Shown: in pieces, positions 5,576 to 13,168 of the stretch
Position numbering within the stretch: the first letter of the stretch is position 1
Layout of the letters: each line of letters opens with the position of its first letter
Assembly: GCA_024692105.1 (NCBI GenBank)
Contig: JAILMZ010000048.1
Span: 1 to 14,300 of the forward strand
Direction: 5' to 3'
DNA from: Saccharofermentans sp.
GTDB lineage: Bacteria; Bacillota_A; Clostridia; Saccharofermentanales; Saccharofermentanaceae
Length of the DNA stretch: 14,300 bases
Position numbers and translations under genes: made by a program
Notes under the pieces: model-generated
Told to the model about the DNA's origin: nothing
What the model saw: only the letters and a program-made list of their open reading frames with translations
Database searches by the model: none

Positions 5576-8279
5576 GAACGAGAACTCAGCTTTATTCCCG
5601 ATGAGCCTTGCCGATATTGACAGGGCAAGCTTGTCGCCAATGATGCAGCAGTACGCTGAGATGAAGGAAAGTCTCGGTGATACGTTCCTGTTCTACCGTC
5701 TGGGCGATTTCTACGAGATGTTCTTCGACGACGCCGTAAGGGGTTCGAAGATATTGGAGCTCGCGCTCACCAAGAGAGACTGCGGTTCGGGCATGCGCGC
5801 GCCAATGTGCGGCGTGCCGTTCCATGCATACAGGTCCTATGCGGACAAACTCGTCGGCGCAGGATACAAGGTCGCGATCTGCGAGCAGCTTGAAGATCCC
5901 GCTCTTGCAAAGGGCCTGGTCAAGCGTGGCCTTACGAGGATCTTAACGCCCGGTACGATTACGGACGGCGGCGCGATGGAGGACAGGAAAAACAACTTCC
6001 TCATGAGCGTCATGTGCATAGGTTCGCAGTTCGGCATTGCCGTGGCGGACATCTCCACGGGTGACTTCGAGGCTACGCAGCTCACCAACGCCAGCAGCGG
6101 TGAGCATTTCATCAACCTCGTCAGCAGATACTCCCCGTCGGAGATCATACACAACAGGGCATTCGTCGATACCCCTGAATACAAGACGATAAAGACCGCC
6201 ACAGGTATAGCCCTCACACTCCGAAACGAGCGCGACTTCTCATCGGACGTTGTTAAGGCGGCAGGTGTCACTCTGGTTGACGTAAACAAGTTCAGCGATC
6301 CGGTCATGCTTAAGGAAGCGTGCGGAGCCATCATAAGCTATGCCAAAGAGACACAGACGGAAGAGGTCGCACACCTTAAGACAGTTAGATGCTTTACCGT
6401 GGCTGAGTCCATGGAACTCGACTATTCCACAAGAACAAACCTCGAGCTTACGCAGACCATCAGGTCGAAACAGAAGAAGGGATCGCTCCTTTGGGCAATC
6501 GACCGCACGGCAACCGCCATGGGCGGAAGGCTTTTGCGCAAGTGGGTGGAAGAGCCGCTCATTTCTGTAAAGCAGATAAACAGAAGACTCGACGCGGTAG
6601 AGGAAGCAACCGGTAAGTACATTGCAAGGCAGGAGATCATAGAAGGCCTGTCCGGACTGTACGATATCGAGCGTCTTGCGGGAAGGGTGTCGCTTGGTTC
6701 CTGCAACGGCAGAGACTTCATCTCACTTCGCAATTCTCTTGCCAAGCTCCCGTTTATTTGCGAGGCTTGTAAGAATTTCGATAAGGGCTTGTTCAGGGAG
6801 ATCAATGCGCTCCTTGACCCGCTCGAAGATATCTACGAATTGCTGGAAGAATCCATCAACGAAGACTGCCCGGTCACCATCACGGACGGCGACATAATAA
6901 AGCGCGGATATAACGCAGAGTGCGACGAACTCTACGAGATAGCAACGGGCGCCAAGGCATTCATCCTCGACATGGAGTCTAAGGAGAGGGAGAAGACAGG
7001 CATCAAGACTCTGAAGATCTCGTACAACAAGGTCTTCGGTTACTATATCGACGTTCCCAGGAGCCAGTCGGACAAGGTCCCTGAGGAATACATAAGAAAG
7101 CAGACACTCGTTAATAACGAAAGATACATAACTCCCGAGATCAAGGAACTCGAGACCAAGATACTCACGGCTTCTTCAAGGCGCGTGTCGCTCGAGTACC
7201 AGTTGTTCCAGGAGATAAGAAAGACAGTAAGCGATGCATCAGACAGGCTGTTCAACACAGCGCGCGGAGTTGCACTTGCTGACGTCATCACTTCGCTTGC
7301 CCAGCTTGCCGAGAGCGAGAACTACGTAAGACCTGTGATAGACGATTCCGAAGTTATCGAGATCGAGGGCGGAAGGCACCCTGTCGTAGAGAAGATGCTC
7401 TCTGGCAGCACGACGAGTTTCGTGCCGAACGATTCCCTTTTGAACGACGATAGGAGGCTCATGGTCCTGACAGGTCCTAACATGGCAGGTAAGTCCACCT
7501 ACATGAGACAGGTCGCGCTGATAGTGCTCCTTGCCCAGATGGGTTCTTTCGTGCCCGCCACCAAGGCGCACATCGGTCTTGTTGATCATGTGTTCACGAG
7601 GATCGGCGCGTCTGACGATATCGCGATGGGACAGTCGACCTTCATGGTTGAGATGAAGGAAGTGTCCTATATCCTTAAGAATGCCACAAGGAAGAGCCTG
7701 CTCCTGCTTGACGAGGTAGGCAGAGGTACCAGCACATATGACGGTCTGTCCATAGCGTGGGCGGTCATCGAGTACATAATAGATCCGAACATTCTTTATT
7801 CGAGGACGATCTTTGCGACGCACTACCACGAGCTCAACCAGCTCCAGAGACTTAACCGCGGAGTGTTCAATAATCACGTTGAAGTAAGAGAAGACGAGGG
7901 CGGAGTCGTATTCCTCCATAAGATAGTCGAAGGAGGCACCTCGGATTCATATGGTATAGAAGTTGCAAGGCTCGCGGGACTTCCTTCGGATGTCCTCGTA
8001 AGGTCCGCTGCGATCCTCAAGGAACTCGAGAGGATCGGTAACTTCAAGGTGAAGGGCAACAGGGATTCTTTCGACGAGAGAGATACCGAGCTTTCTTCAG
8101 ACGTCATGCCGGGACAGGAGTCATTCTTTAATCCCGATAACGTCGTGTACAGAAGAGAGGACAAGATAAGGACAGTCATTAAGGACGTCGATGTCTCAAG
8201 GCTCACGCCGATCGAGGCCATGAACATTCTCTACGAACTTACCAAGATGGTCGAGGAGGAGAATAATGGGCAGGATTAA
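5568..8279 (+). CDS. mutS: DNA mismatch repair protein MutS
   Basis: 903 aa mismatch-recognition ATPase. Seen: mismatch-reading Phe-X-Glu (Phe48, Glu50 in GDFYEMFFDD) in domain I; connector and lever/clamp regions; ABC-type ATPase with Walker A GPNMAGKST (636-644), the region ASDDIAMGQSTFMVEM containing the signature helix (681-696), Walker B LLLLDEVGRGTSTYDG (711-726, with Asp715/Glu716) and the H-loop ATHYHEL (750-756). Near the C-terminus QESFF (850-854) resembles the QxxFF sliding-clamp-binding motif, and the end (PIEAMNILYELTKMVEE) is the usual tail. Full-length MutS1, not MutS2 (no Smr domain). The ATG overlaps the miaB stop (ATGAGTGA), with GGAG 10 nt upstream, suggesting translational coupling. 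MutL is encoded directly downstream. Confidence 0.98.
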   Translation: MSENENSALFPMSLADIDRASLSPMMQQYAEMKESLGDTFLFYRLGDFYEMFFDDAVRGSKILELALTKRDCGSGMRAPMCGVPFHAYRSYADKLVGAGYKVAICEQLEDPALAKGLVKRGLTRILTPGTITDGGAMEDRKNNFLMSVMCIGSQFGIAVADISTGDFEATQLTNASSGEHFINLVSRYSPSEIIHNRAFVDTPEYKTIKTATGIALTLRNERDFSSDVVKAAGVTLVDVNKFSDPVMLKEACGAIISYAKETQTEEVAHLKTVRCFTVAESMELDYSTRTNLELTQTIRSKQKKGSLLWAIDRTATAMGGRLLRKWVEEPLISVKQINRRLDAVEEATGKYIARQEIIEGLSGLYDIERLAGRVSLGSCNGRDFISLRNSLAKLPFICEACKNFDKGLFREINALLDPLEDIYELLEESINEDCPVTITDGDIIKRGYNAECDELYEIATGAKAFILDMESKEREKTGIKTLKISYNKVFGYYIDVPRSQSDKVPEEYIRKQTLVNNERYITPEIKELETKILTASSRRVSLEYQLFQEIRKTVSDASDRLFNTARGVALADVITSLAQLAESENYVRPVIDDSEVIEIEGGRHPVVEKMLSGSTTSFVPNDSLLNDDRRLMVLTGPNMAGKSTYMRQVALIVLLAQMGSFVPATKAHIGLVDHVFTRIGASDDIAMGQSTFMVEMKEVSYILKNATRKSLLLLDEVGRGTSTYDGLSIAWAVIEYIIDPNILYSRTIFATHYHELNQLQRLNRGVFNNHVEVREDEGGVVFLHKIVEGGTSDSYGIEVARLAGLPSDVLVRSAAILKELERIGNFKVKGNRDSFDERDTELSSDVMPGQESFFNPDNVVYRREDKIRTVIKDVDVSRLTPIEAMNILYELTKMVEEENNGQD

Positions 8280-10173
8280 TGTTCTTGACCGTGAGACCTG
8301 CAACGCCATCAAGGCCGGTGAGGTAATCGAGCGCCCGGTATCAGTCGTAAAGGAGCTGGTCGACAATTCCGTCGACAGCGGTGCCACGCACATTAAGATA
8401 GAATTCGCAGGCGGCGGCATCTCTCTTATAAAGGTAACCGACGACGGCTGCGGTATGGATCCCGATGACGCGGAGAAGGCTTTCCTCATCCACGCGACTT
8501 CCAAGCTTAAGAAGATAGAAGACATATATAATCTCTCGACGATGGGATTCAGGGGCGAGGCGCTTGCATCCATTGCGGCATGCAGCGACGTTACGCTCGA
8601 GACCGCGACGGAAGGCGGCGTCGGTACGAAGGTCGTATATCAGGACGGATCTCTCGTATCGGTCAGTGAGACTAAGAGCCCAAGGGGAACATCCGTCACG
8701 GTGCAGAACCTGTTCAAGAGTTTCCCCGCAAGATACAAGTTCCTCAAGCGCGATGCCACGGAAGGCATGTACATTACAAGCCTTGTCGAGAAACTCGCCA
8801 TTATCAATCCGTCCGTGTCGATCAAACTCGTAAAGGACAACGTCCTGCAGTTCACCACGCCGGGCTCAGGGTCGATGCTCGATGCCATCTATGCCGTATA
8901 CGGTAAAGAGACGGCATCTTCCATGCTTGAGATAAAGGGAAACATCGATGGATACAAGATAGAAGGCTATACGGGCAAGACGAGCTTTACCAGAGGCAAC
9001 CGCGGGCTTCAGTGCGTATATGTAAACGACAGGCTCATCGGAAGCAAGACGGTCACAGCCGCAATTGACGAGGCTTATAAGAATGCCGTCATGAAGAACA
9101 AGTACCCGGTGTGCTTCCTCAAGATATACTGCCCCGAGGGAACTCTTGATGTTAACGTTCATCCCCAGAAGGCAGAGGTGAAGTTCGCTGACGAGAGAAC
9201 GATCTTCTCCCTGGTGTTCAGGGCAGTAAGAGACGCTGTTTTCGGAGGCGGTACGGCAGGCGAAGACTTCCTTGGGAAATCTGATGAGGGCACCGCGAAA
9301 GAGTCTGAGACATCTTCGGGCGTGCAGATGCGTATGGATTTCGAGAGGTCGGAGGCGCCTGCGCAAGCAAAACCCGCTTCCACGGGACATACGCTCGGAA
9401 GAGAGCCTGCGAGAACACCTGCGGGTGATCCAGCTGCGGCAAACAAGCTCCTGGAAGTGCTCTCGGGATTTAGACCCGACATCAGCGAGATTACGGGGGA
9501 GCCCTCGGAGGCGCAGGAAGTGCCTTCAGCGCCCGTTGTTGAAGCCGTCATAGCAGATGAAGAGACGATCGCGGCCAAGACCGACATCGACCTTCTGGCA
9601 GGCGCGGAGTTCATAGGAATACTTTTTACGACGTATATCATCATGCAGAGCGAGTCGGACGTGTTCTTCGTCGACCAGCACGCCGCGCATGAGCGTGTCA
9701 TGTACGAGAAGTTCATGGCTAAGAAAGCGCCCGGCAAAAAGGTCGAAGACAGAGAGACTCTGCTCGTGCCCCAGATAATTCAGGTGTCTGCCGCTGACTA
9801 CGGCTTCATCTCGGATAATCTGGATAAGTTCGATGAGAATGGTTTCGAGATCGAGATGCTGGGTGACAGGGAGATCGCGTTAAGGTCGATGCCTTTAGGT
9901 TCCGGCAACAAGCCTTCGGTCATGTTCGAGCAGATAATGACGGATCTTAAGAGGGACGTCCCGGCAGGATCAGACATCTGGTATTCGCTTATCCAGACGA
10001 CGGCGTGCAAGGCCGCGATCAAGGCAGGAGACGTCATCACCAAAGACGAGGCGATATCTCTGGTCATGCAGATGACAAAGCTCGAAGACCCTTATCACTG
10101 CGCGCACGGAAGGCCGACCTTCTTCAAGATAGCGCGTAAGGATTTTGAGAAGAACTTCAGAAGGATCGTATGA
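8266..10173 (+). CDS. mutL: DNA mismatch repair protein MutL with endonuclease motif
   Basis: 635 aa GHKL ATPase that links MutS to strand incision. N-terminal ATPase motifs: VVKELVDNSVDSGA (27-40, catalytic Glu30), DDGCGM (59-64), HATSK (76-80), GFRGEAL (94-100), then DVNVHPQKAEV (295-305). An Ala/Pro/Glu-rich linker runs at about 330-440. The C-terminal dimerisation/nuclease domain has DQHAAHERVMYE (470-481), which matches DQHA(X)2E(X)4E of nicking MutL proteins, plus ACKAAIKAGD (580-589) and the metal-site CAHGRP (612-617). An endonuclease-type MutL implies a MutH-independent pathway; no mutH is seen here. The ATG has AGGAGG 6 nt upstream and lies inside mutS (14-nt overlap). Its stop overlaps miaA in an ATGA. 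Confidence 0.97.
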   Translation: MGRINVLDRETCNAIKAGEVIERPVSVVKELVDNSVDSGATHIKIEFAGGGISLIKVTDDGCGMDPDDAEKAFLIHATSKLKKIEDIYNLSTMGFRGEALASIAACSDVTLETATEGGVGTKVVYQDGSLVSVSETKSPRGTSVTVQNLFKSFPARYKFLKRDATEGMYITSLVEKLAIINPSVSIKLVKDNVLQFTTPGSGSMLDAIYAVYGKETASSMLEIKGNIDGYKIEGYTGKTSFTRGNRGLQCVYVNDRLIGSKTVTAAIDEAYKNAVMKNKYPVCFLKIYCPEGTLDVNVHPQKAEVKFADERTIFSLVFRAVRDAVFGGGTAGEDFLGKSDEGTAKESETSSGVQMRMDFERSEAPAQAKPASTGHTLGREPARTPAGDPAAANKLLEVLSGFRPDISEITGEPSEAQEVPSAPVVEAVIADEETIAAKTDIDLLAGAEFIGILFTTYIIMQSESDVFFVDQHAAHERVMYEKFMAKKAPGKKVEDRETLLVPQIIQVSAADYGFISDNLDKFDENGFEIEMLGDREIALRSMPLGSGNKPSVMFEQIMTDLKRDVPAGSDIWYSLIQTTACKAAIKAGDVITKDEAISLVMQMTKLEDPYHCAHGRPTFFKIARKDFEKNFRRIV

Positions 10174-11117
10174 TCGACATAAGCACATATCTTCCGCAGT
10201 ATAAGTACATCCCCGTCATCACCGGACCTACGGCGAGCGGCAAGAGTTCGCTCGCACTGGACGTGTGCAGAAAGGCCGGAGGCGAGCTGATCTCCGCGGA
10301 CTCCATGCAGATCTACAAGGGCCTCGATATCGGCACGGCGAAAGACACCGCCTCGGAACGCGCCGAAATAGTTCACCACATGACGGACATCGTGGATCCC
10401 GGCACATACTTCAATGTCAGCGATTACGTGTCTGCCTGCTACGAGGTCATCGAAACGCTTCTTTCCAAGGGAACTCTGCCTGTCATCTGCGGCGGCACGG
10501 GACAGTACATCTCCGCGCTCTTCTACGGCTTTGACTACGGCAAGGATGCATCTGCCGATGAAGAGACGGCAAGGCTCGAAGAAGAGTTTGAAAGAGACGG
10601 AATAGACGGCATATATGCAAGGCTTGTGGAGAAGGATCCGGAAGCTGCAGCCAAGATCCATCCGAACAACACAAGGCGCGTGATTCGCGCGCTTGCCGTC
10701 ATAGAATCAACTGGCAAGACATTCACAGAGAAGAACAACGAATCGACCAATGAAGGTCCCAGATATCCGTTCAAGCTGTTCATGCTGGACATGGACAGGG
10801 AAGTGCTCTACGACCGCATCAACAGAAGAGTGGACATAATGATCGATGAGGGCCTCGAGCAGGAGGCAAGGGCGCTCTACGATTCAGGTGCAGACAAGAA
10901 GTCCACATGCTTCCAGGCTATCGGATATAAAGAGTTCAAGGATTATTTCGAAGGCACATCGGACATCGACGAGGCCGTCTATAACATCAAGCTCAGGTCA
11001 AGACATTATGCCAAGAGGCAGCTTACATGGTTCAGGGCGATGGGCGAGAGCGTCATCAAGCTCGATCCTGCTTGTCCTGACAACGTGCGTGAAGTGCTTG
11101 AACGCATAAGTCAATAA
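10170..11117 (+). CDS. miaA: tRNA dimethylallyltransferase (IPP transferase)
   Basis: 315 aa cytosolic enzyme that transfers the dimethylallyl group of DMAPP to A37 of tRNAs reading UNN codons, producing the i6A substrate of MiaB. Seen: P-loop GPTASGKSS (about 19-27), SADSMQIYKGLDIGTAK (about 44-60), HHMTDIVDPG, GGTGQYISAL, PNNTRRVIRAL, the tRNA-contact region CFQAIGYKEF and C-terminal RSRHYAKRQLTWFR, all in the family order and at normal length. The ATG is in a 4-nt ATGA overlap with mutL, preceded by AGAAGGA. Last gene of the operon. In many Firmicutes hfq follows miaA; here the next gene is lexA on the other strand and no hfq-like frame is present. No strong plus-strand terminator is apparent after it. 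Confidence 0.97.
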   Translation: MIDISTYLPQYKYIPVITGPTASGKSSLALDVCRKAGGELISADSMQIYKGLDIGTAKDTASERAEIVHHMTDIVDPGTYFNVSDYVSACYEVIETLLSKGTLPVICGGTGQYISALFYGFDYGKDASADEETARLEEEFERDGIDGIYARLVEKDPEAAAKIHPNNTRRVIRALAVIESTGKTFTEKNNESTNEGPRYPFKLFMLDMDREVLYDRINRRVDIMIDEGLEQEARALYDSGADKKSTCFQAIGYKEFKDYFEGTSDIDEAVYNIKLRSRHYAKRQLTWFRAMGESVIKLDPACPDNVREVLERISQ

Positions 11118-11172
11118 TTTCGCTTGTAATTGAGACTTTCTTAACCAAATCTAAACCAGATTATTACCTAAG

Positions 11173-11190
11173 TGTCAATAATAATTGACA
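11173..11190. promoter_or_regulatory. AT-rich 18-bp palindrome with back-to-back TTGACA boxes
   Basis: TGTCAAT (11173-11179), AATA, ATTGACA (11184-11190): a perfect 7-bp inverted repeat. Each strand reads TTGACA, the -35 consensus, but no good -10 lies 16-18 nt beyond on either side (plus: TACACA; minus: TTTAGA). It could be an operator, a weak promoter or simply an AT-rich hairpin after miaA. Function not assigned. Confidence 0.35.
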
Positions 11191-11218
11191 TAATTAAACA
11201 TATATCCTACACAATACC

Positions 11219-11261
11219 GCAAAAGCAAGCAAATGCCCCTATTCCGTTGAAACAGGGGCAT
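11219..11261 (-). terminator. Probable terminator of lexA
   Basis: An 8-bp stem ATGCCCCT/AGGGGCAT (11233-11240 with 11254-11261) has a short inner TTC/GAA pairing in its loop. Read on the minus strand, it is followed by a T-rich stretch broken by G and C (11232 to about 11222). It lies about 50 nt beyond the lexA stop. In the plus direction the hairpin is followed by CTGAGTTGAT, so it is a poorer terminator for miaA. Confidence 0.6.
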
Positions 11262-11311
11262 CTGAGTTGATATAAAAATACTAAGATTTGCGCAATTCCT
11301 GAGGGAGGTGA

Positions 11312-11977
11312 TCAAGAGATTGAATACCTGTGGAGTCCGACGACTTTACCCAGAATGCGGCATTCTTCCGTATTGAACCTGATAGGGGAGAAAGCGTCAT
11401 TCTCTGGGTACAGATAGGGAATACCGTTATCGCGGCCGAAACGCTTGACTGTAGCCTCATCGCCTATCAGCGCAGCAACTATGTCACCCTCGTCGCAAGT
11501 GTTCTGCTTGCGTACGATAAGATAGTCTCCGTCAAGGATGTGAGCACCTATCATACTGCTGCCTTTGACCTTGAGCATAAAGCATTCAGAATCACCGATT
11601 ATCGATCTGTTCACGAAGAAACTCTCTGAATAATCTTCGTGTGCCAGTATAGGTACGCCGGCGGTAATCTTACCCACGCAGTAAAGCTGTCTGACTTCAC
11701 CGTCTTCAATGGGAGAGATGGTGGCAGGATTGTCTGCCATGGTGCCCTGGTCCTTGATTATGATCGCACGCCTTATACCCGGCCTGTATTCGATCTTGCC
11801 CATCTGGTCGAGCTGCTTAAGATACGCATGAACGGAGGAGGTGGACTTGAGTCCGACTCCCGCACAGATATCTCTTACTGAAGGAGAGATATTGTTCTTG
11901 CGGATGTAATTGCAGATGTATTCATATACGCGGTCGATCGACTTGGCGCTCCTGGATTCCGGATTCCTGGCGGACAT
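11312..11977 (-). CDS. lexA: LexA repressor (SOS response, self-cleaving)
   Basis: 221 aa repressor of SOS genes that cleaves itself when stimulated by RecA filaments. Numbered from ATG 11977: N-terminal winged helix at about 10-72 with the recognition region ISPSVRDICAGVGLKSTSSV; cleavage site Ala106-Gly107 in KITAGVPI; catalytic Ser141 in KGSSMIGAHILDGD and Lys178 in EATVKRF. The residue before the Ser-Met pair is Ser where Asp is usual (GDSM), a mild departure that should not remove catalysis. A GTG at 11983 is in frame, but GGGAGG (11990-11985) ends only 1 nt before it and 7 nt before ATG 11977, so the ATG is chosen. It is convergent with the mutSL operon and divergent from an HTH-like gene. 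A near-perfect SOS palindrome sits over its -35, consistent with self-repression. Confidence 0.95.
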   Translation of the reverse strand: MSARNPESRSAKSIDRVYEYICNYIRKNNISPSVRDICAGVGLKSTSSVHAYLKQLDQMGKIEYRPGIRRAIIIKDQGTMADNPATISPIEDGEVRQLYCVGKITAGVPILAHEDYSESFFVNRSIIGDSECFMLKVKGSSMIGAHILDGDYLIVRKQNTCDEGDIVAALIGDEATVKRFGRDNGIPYLYPENDAFSPIRFNTEECRILGKVVGLHRYSIS

Positions 11978-12008
11978 ATCCACACCTCCCGAACAAATAT
12001 TCTATTTC

Positions 12009-12036
12009 ATCTTAACATATTATCACTTGGTGTCAA
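12009..12036 (-). promoter_or_regulatory. lexA promoter
   Basis: Minus strand: TTGACA (12036-12031), a 16-nt spacer, TAAGAT (12014-12009). Predicted start near 12002, leader about 25 nt. The -35 overlaps the SOS palindrome, so a bound LexA dimer would block RNA polymerase. Confidence 0.6.
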
Positions 12037-12048
12037 ACATATGTTTGA
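12033..12048. promoter_or_regulatory. LexA operator (SOS box)
   Basis: TCAAACATATGTTTGA is a perfect 16-bp palindrome; with the flanks, 20 of 22 bases stay symmetric. It differs from the Gram-positive SOS box core CGAACATATGTTCG by one G-to-A change per half-site and sits between lexA and the divergent gene. The identification is by resemblance and position. Confidence 0.72.
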
Positions 12049-12067
12049 TACGGAAAGGTTCATATAT

Positions 12068-12571
12068 ATGGGAAACTGCGAAGATTATAAAGATATGGTA
12101 AGGAGACTTAAGAACCTGAACAAAGACCTCAACGGAACCGATGAAGAGTCGACTGATTCCTTCGTCAGACTCTGCCGCCTGTACGAAGACAAGAAGCTTG
12201 ATCTGATGGACGTATATGCCCAATACTACACGGGCGCGAAAATAACCGACACGCAGTTCATTCCTTCGGGAAGTTCGGACATGACGGATTACATGATACA
12301 TTTTTCGGAAGGTTACGACGTCTTCATCAAGAAGATCGAGAAACACTACTCCGACATCGTGCGCAAGAGGAAGGAGGCGATACTGCTCTTTACCTGCATG
12401 GTATCCCTGCCGCTGAGCATGTCGAGCCTTTTGTATCTGACATACTTCAAAGAACTCACGCCGGATGAAGTTACGCACAAACTCTATATAAGCCGTTCGA
12501 CCTATTACCGCATGAAGCATAAGGCGGTGGAACTCCTGATGGTCAAATTCAAAAACCACTCGATTAGATAA
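12068..12571 (+). CDS. Unknown HTH protein, sigma-region-4-like
   Basis: 167 aa from ATG 12068. The N-terminal part is charged and helical (YKDMVRRLKNLNKDLNG). The C-terminal part, about residues 116-158, reads like a sigma-70 region 4 / phage ArpU-RinA type helix-turn-helix: a helix ending LLYLTYFKELTPDEV, then THKLYISRSTYYRMKHKAVELL. The 'YISRSTYYR' recognition helix followed by 'KAVELL' is the basis of the call; the exact family is not certain. An earlier in-frame ATG at 12041 lies inside the SOS palindrome with no ribosome site. ATG 12068 has GGAAAGG (12052-12058) 9 nt upstream and is preferred. Divergent from lexA across the operator, so LexA control is likely but not shown, since no convincing plus-strand promoter was found. 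It may be a regulator; targets are unknown. Confidence 0.7.
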   Translation: MGNCEDYKDMVRRLKNLNKDLNGTDEESTDSFVRLCRLYEDKKLDLMDVYAQYYTGAKITDTQFIPSGSSDMTDYMIHFSEGYDVFIKKIEKHYSDIVRKRKEAILLFTCMVSLPLSMSSLLYLTYFKELTPDEVTHKLYISRSTYYRMKHKAVELLMVKFKNHSIR

Positions 12572-12585
12572 AACCGGAACATTAA

Positions 12586-12594
12586 TGATATAAT
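12586..12594 (+). promoter_or_regulatory. Extended -10 promoter for the single-pass membrane protein gene
   Basis: TGATATAAT: a perfect TATAAT (12589-12594) with the TGn extension. The upstream -35 candidate is weak (TTAGAT at 12564-12569, 19-nt spacer), which is common for extended -10 promoters. It starts just 15 nt after the previous stop, so the downstream gene may be transcribed independently as well as by read-through. Confidence 0.55.
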
Positions 12595-12618
12595 TACCAT
12601 TATTCTTACGGAGGTAAT

Positions 12619-13086
12619 ATGGCTAATCCCGGCAGGACAACCGACATAGCTGAGACGTTCAAGGCTTTCTGCAGGTCTTCTGCGAAGGCTACCGTGAGAT
12701 ATTTCAAGGGAATACCGCAGAGGGTAGTGCGTTTCGTGAGACGTAAGGTCAACGAGATCAAGAACAGGCCCCCGCGCAAGGATATCAACAAGGTTTATGT
12801 GCTGGTCGGTTATACGACCAAGTCCCAGGTCGATGCCAAGTTCAACGCCGAGAGGCACATGATCATTCTGAGAAGAGGCCTGCTCGCGCTGATCTTCCTT
12901 CTTTTGCTCTTTATCGCGGTCCACAGGTTCACCGACATGATCAATTACGGCGAATTAAGCCAGATGTTCGGTGTCGATTCAGTATCCGACTTCCTTAAGA
13001 ACGACCCGTTCAGCAACGGCAAGACTCCTTCTGAGACGGAAGTCACGGCTCCGGTCGTCAGCAACATCAATAATACTGCTTTGTGA
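12619..13086 (+). CDS. Unknown single-pass membrane protein
   Basis: 155 aa, no recognised domain. The first 84 residues are strongly basic (for example RVVRFVRRKV and KNRPPRKDINK) and probably cytoplasmic. One very hydrophobic segment lies at about 86-102 (RGLLALIFLLLLFIAVHR). The last 50 or so residues are acidic and polar, ending in a Ser/Thr/Pro/Val/Asn-rich tail, and are probably outside. The start is well set: ACGGAGGTAAT directly before the ATG at 12619. It follows the lexA-divergent HTH gene by 47 nt. In Bacilli the gene next to lexA is often yneA, a small membrane-bound division inhibitor. This protein has no LysM and a different layout, so only the location is comparable. Function unknown. 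Confidence 0.75.
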   Translation: MANPGRTTDIAETFKAFCRSSAKATVRYFKGIPQRVVRFVRRKVNEIKNRPPRKDINKVYVLVGYTTKSQVDAKFNAERHMIILRRGLLALIFLLLLFIAVHRFTDMINYGELSQMFGVDSVSDFLKNDPFSNGKTPSETEVTAPVVSNINNTAL

Positions 13087-13139
13087 TACCTGCTAAAATG
13101 CAGGATTTGCGCCTTCAACTTTCATTTCAAAAATACCTG

Positions 13140-13167
13140 TTGCATAACTAAATAAGTTGTAATACTA

Positions 13168-13168
<1 letters not shown>
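13140..13168 (+). promoter_or_regulatory. Candidate gdhA promoter (weak)
   Basis: TTGCAT (13140-13145), 17-nt spacer, TACTAT (13163-13168). Both boxes match the consensus only partly. If used, the transcript would start inside the first leader hairpin, so the hairpin might instead be a DNA operator, or the real promoter lies further upstream. Confidence 0.3.

Noticed and set aside
7239..7919. 226-codon open frame on the minus strand
   Set aside because: It is antisense to the mutS ATPase domain, which is fully explained by conserved motifs; the His/Arg-rich composition is typical of a shadow frame.
9159..9737. 192-codon open frame on the minus strand
   Set aside because: Shadow of the mutL linker and C-terminal domain; its Ser/Ala-rich composition follows from the Ala/Pro/Glu-rich linker on the real strand.
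11301..11320. GAGGGAGGTGATC on the plus strand as a ribosome site of a gene opposite lexA
   Set aside because: The frames that follow (for example 11330-11629) are shadows of lexA, which has all catalytic residues; the purine run is chance.
12041..12067. ATG 12041 as start of the lexA-divergent gene
   Set aside because: It is in the centre of the SOS palindrome with no ribosome site; ATG 12068 has GGAAAGG 9 nt upstream.
13089..13104. CCTGC/GCAGG hairpin after the membrane protein gene as a terminator
   Set aside because: Only 5 bp, with no T tract following; too weak to call.
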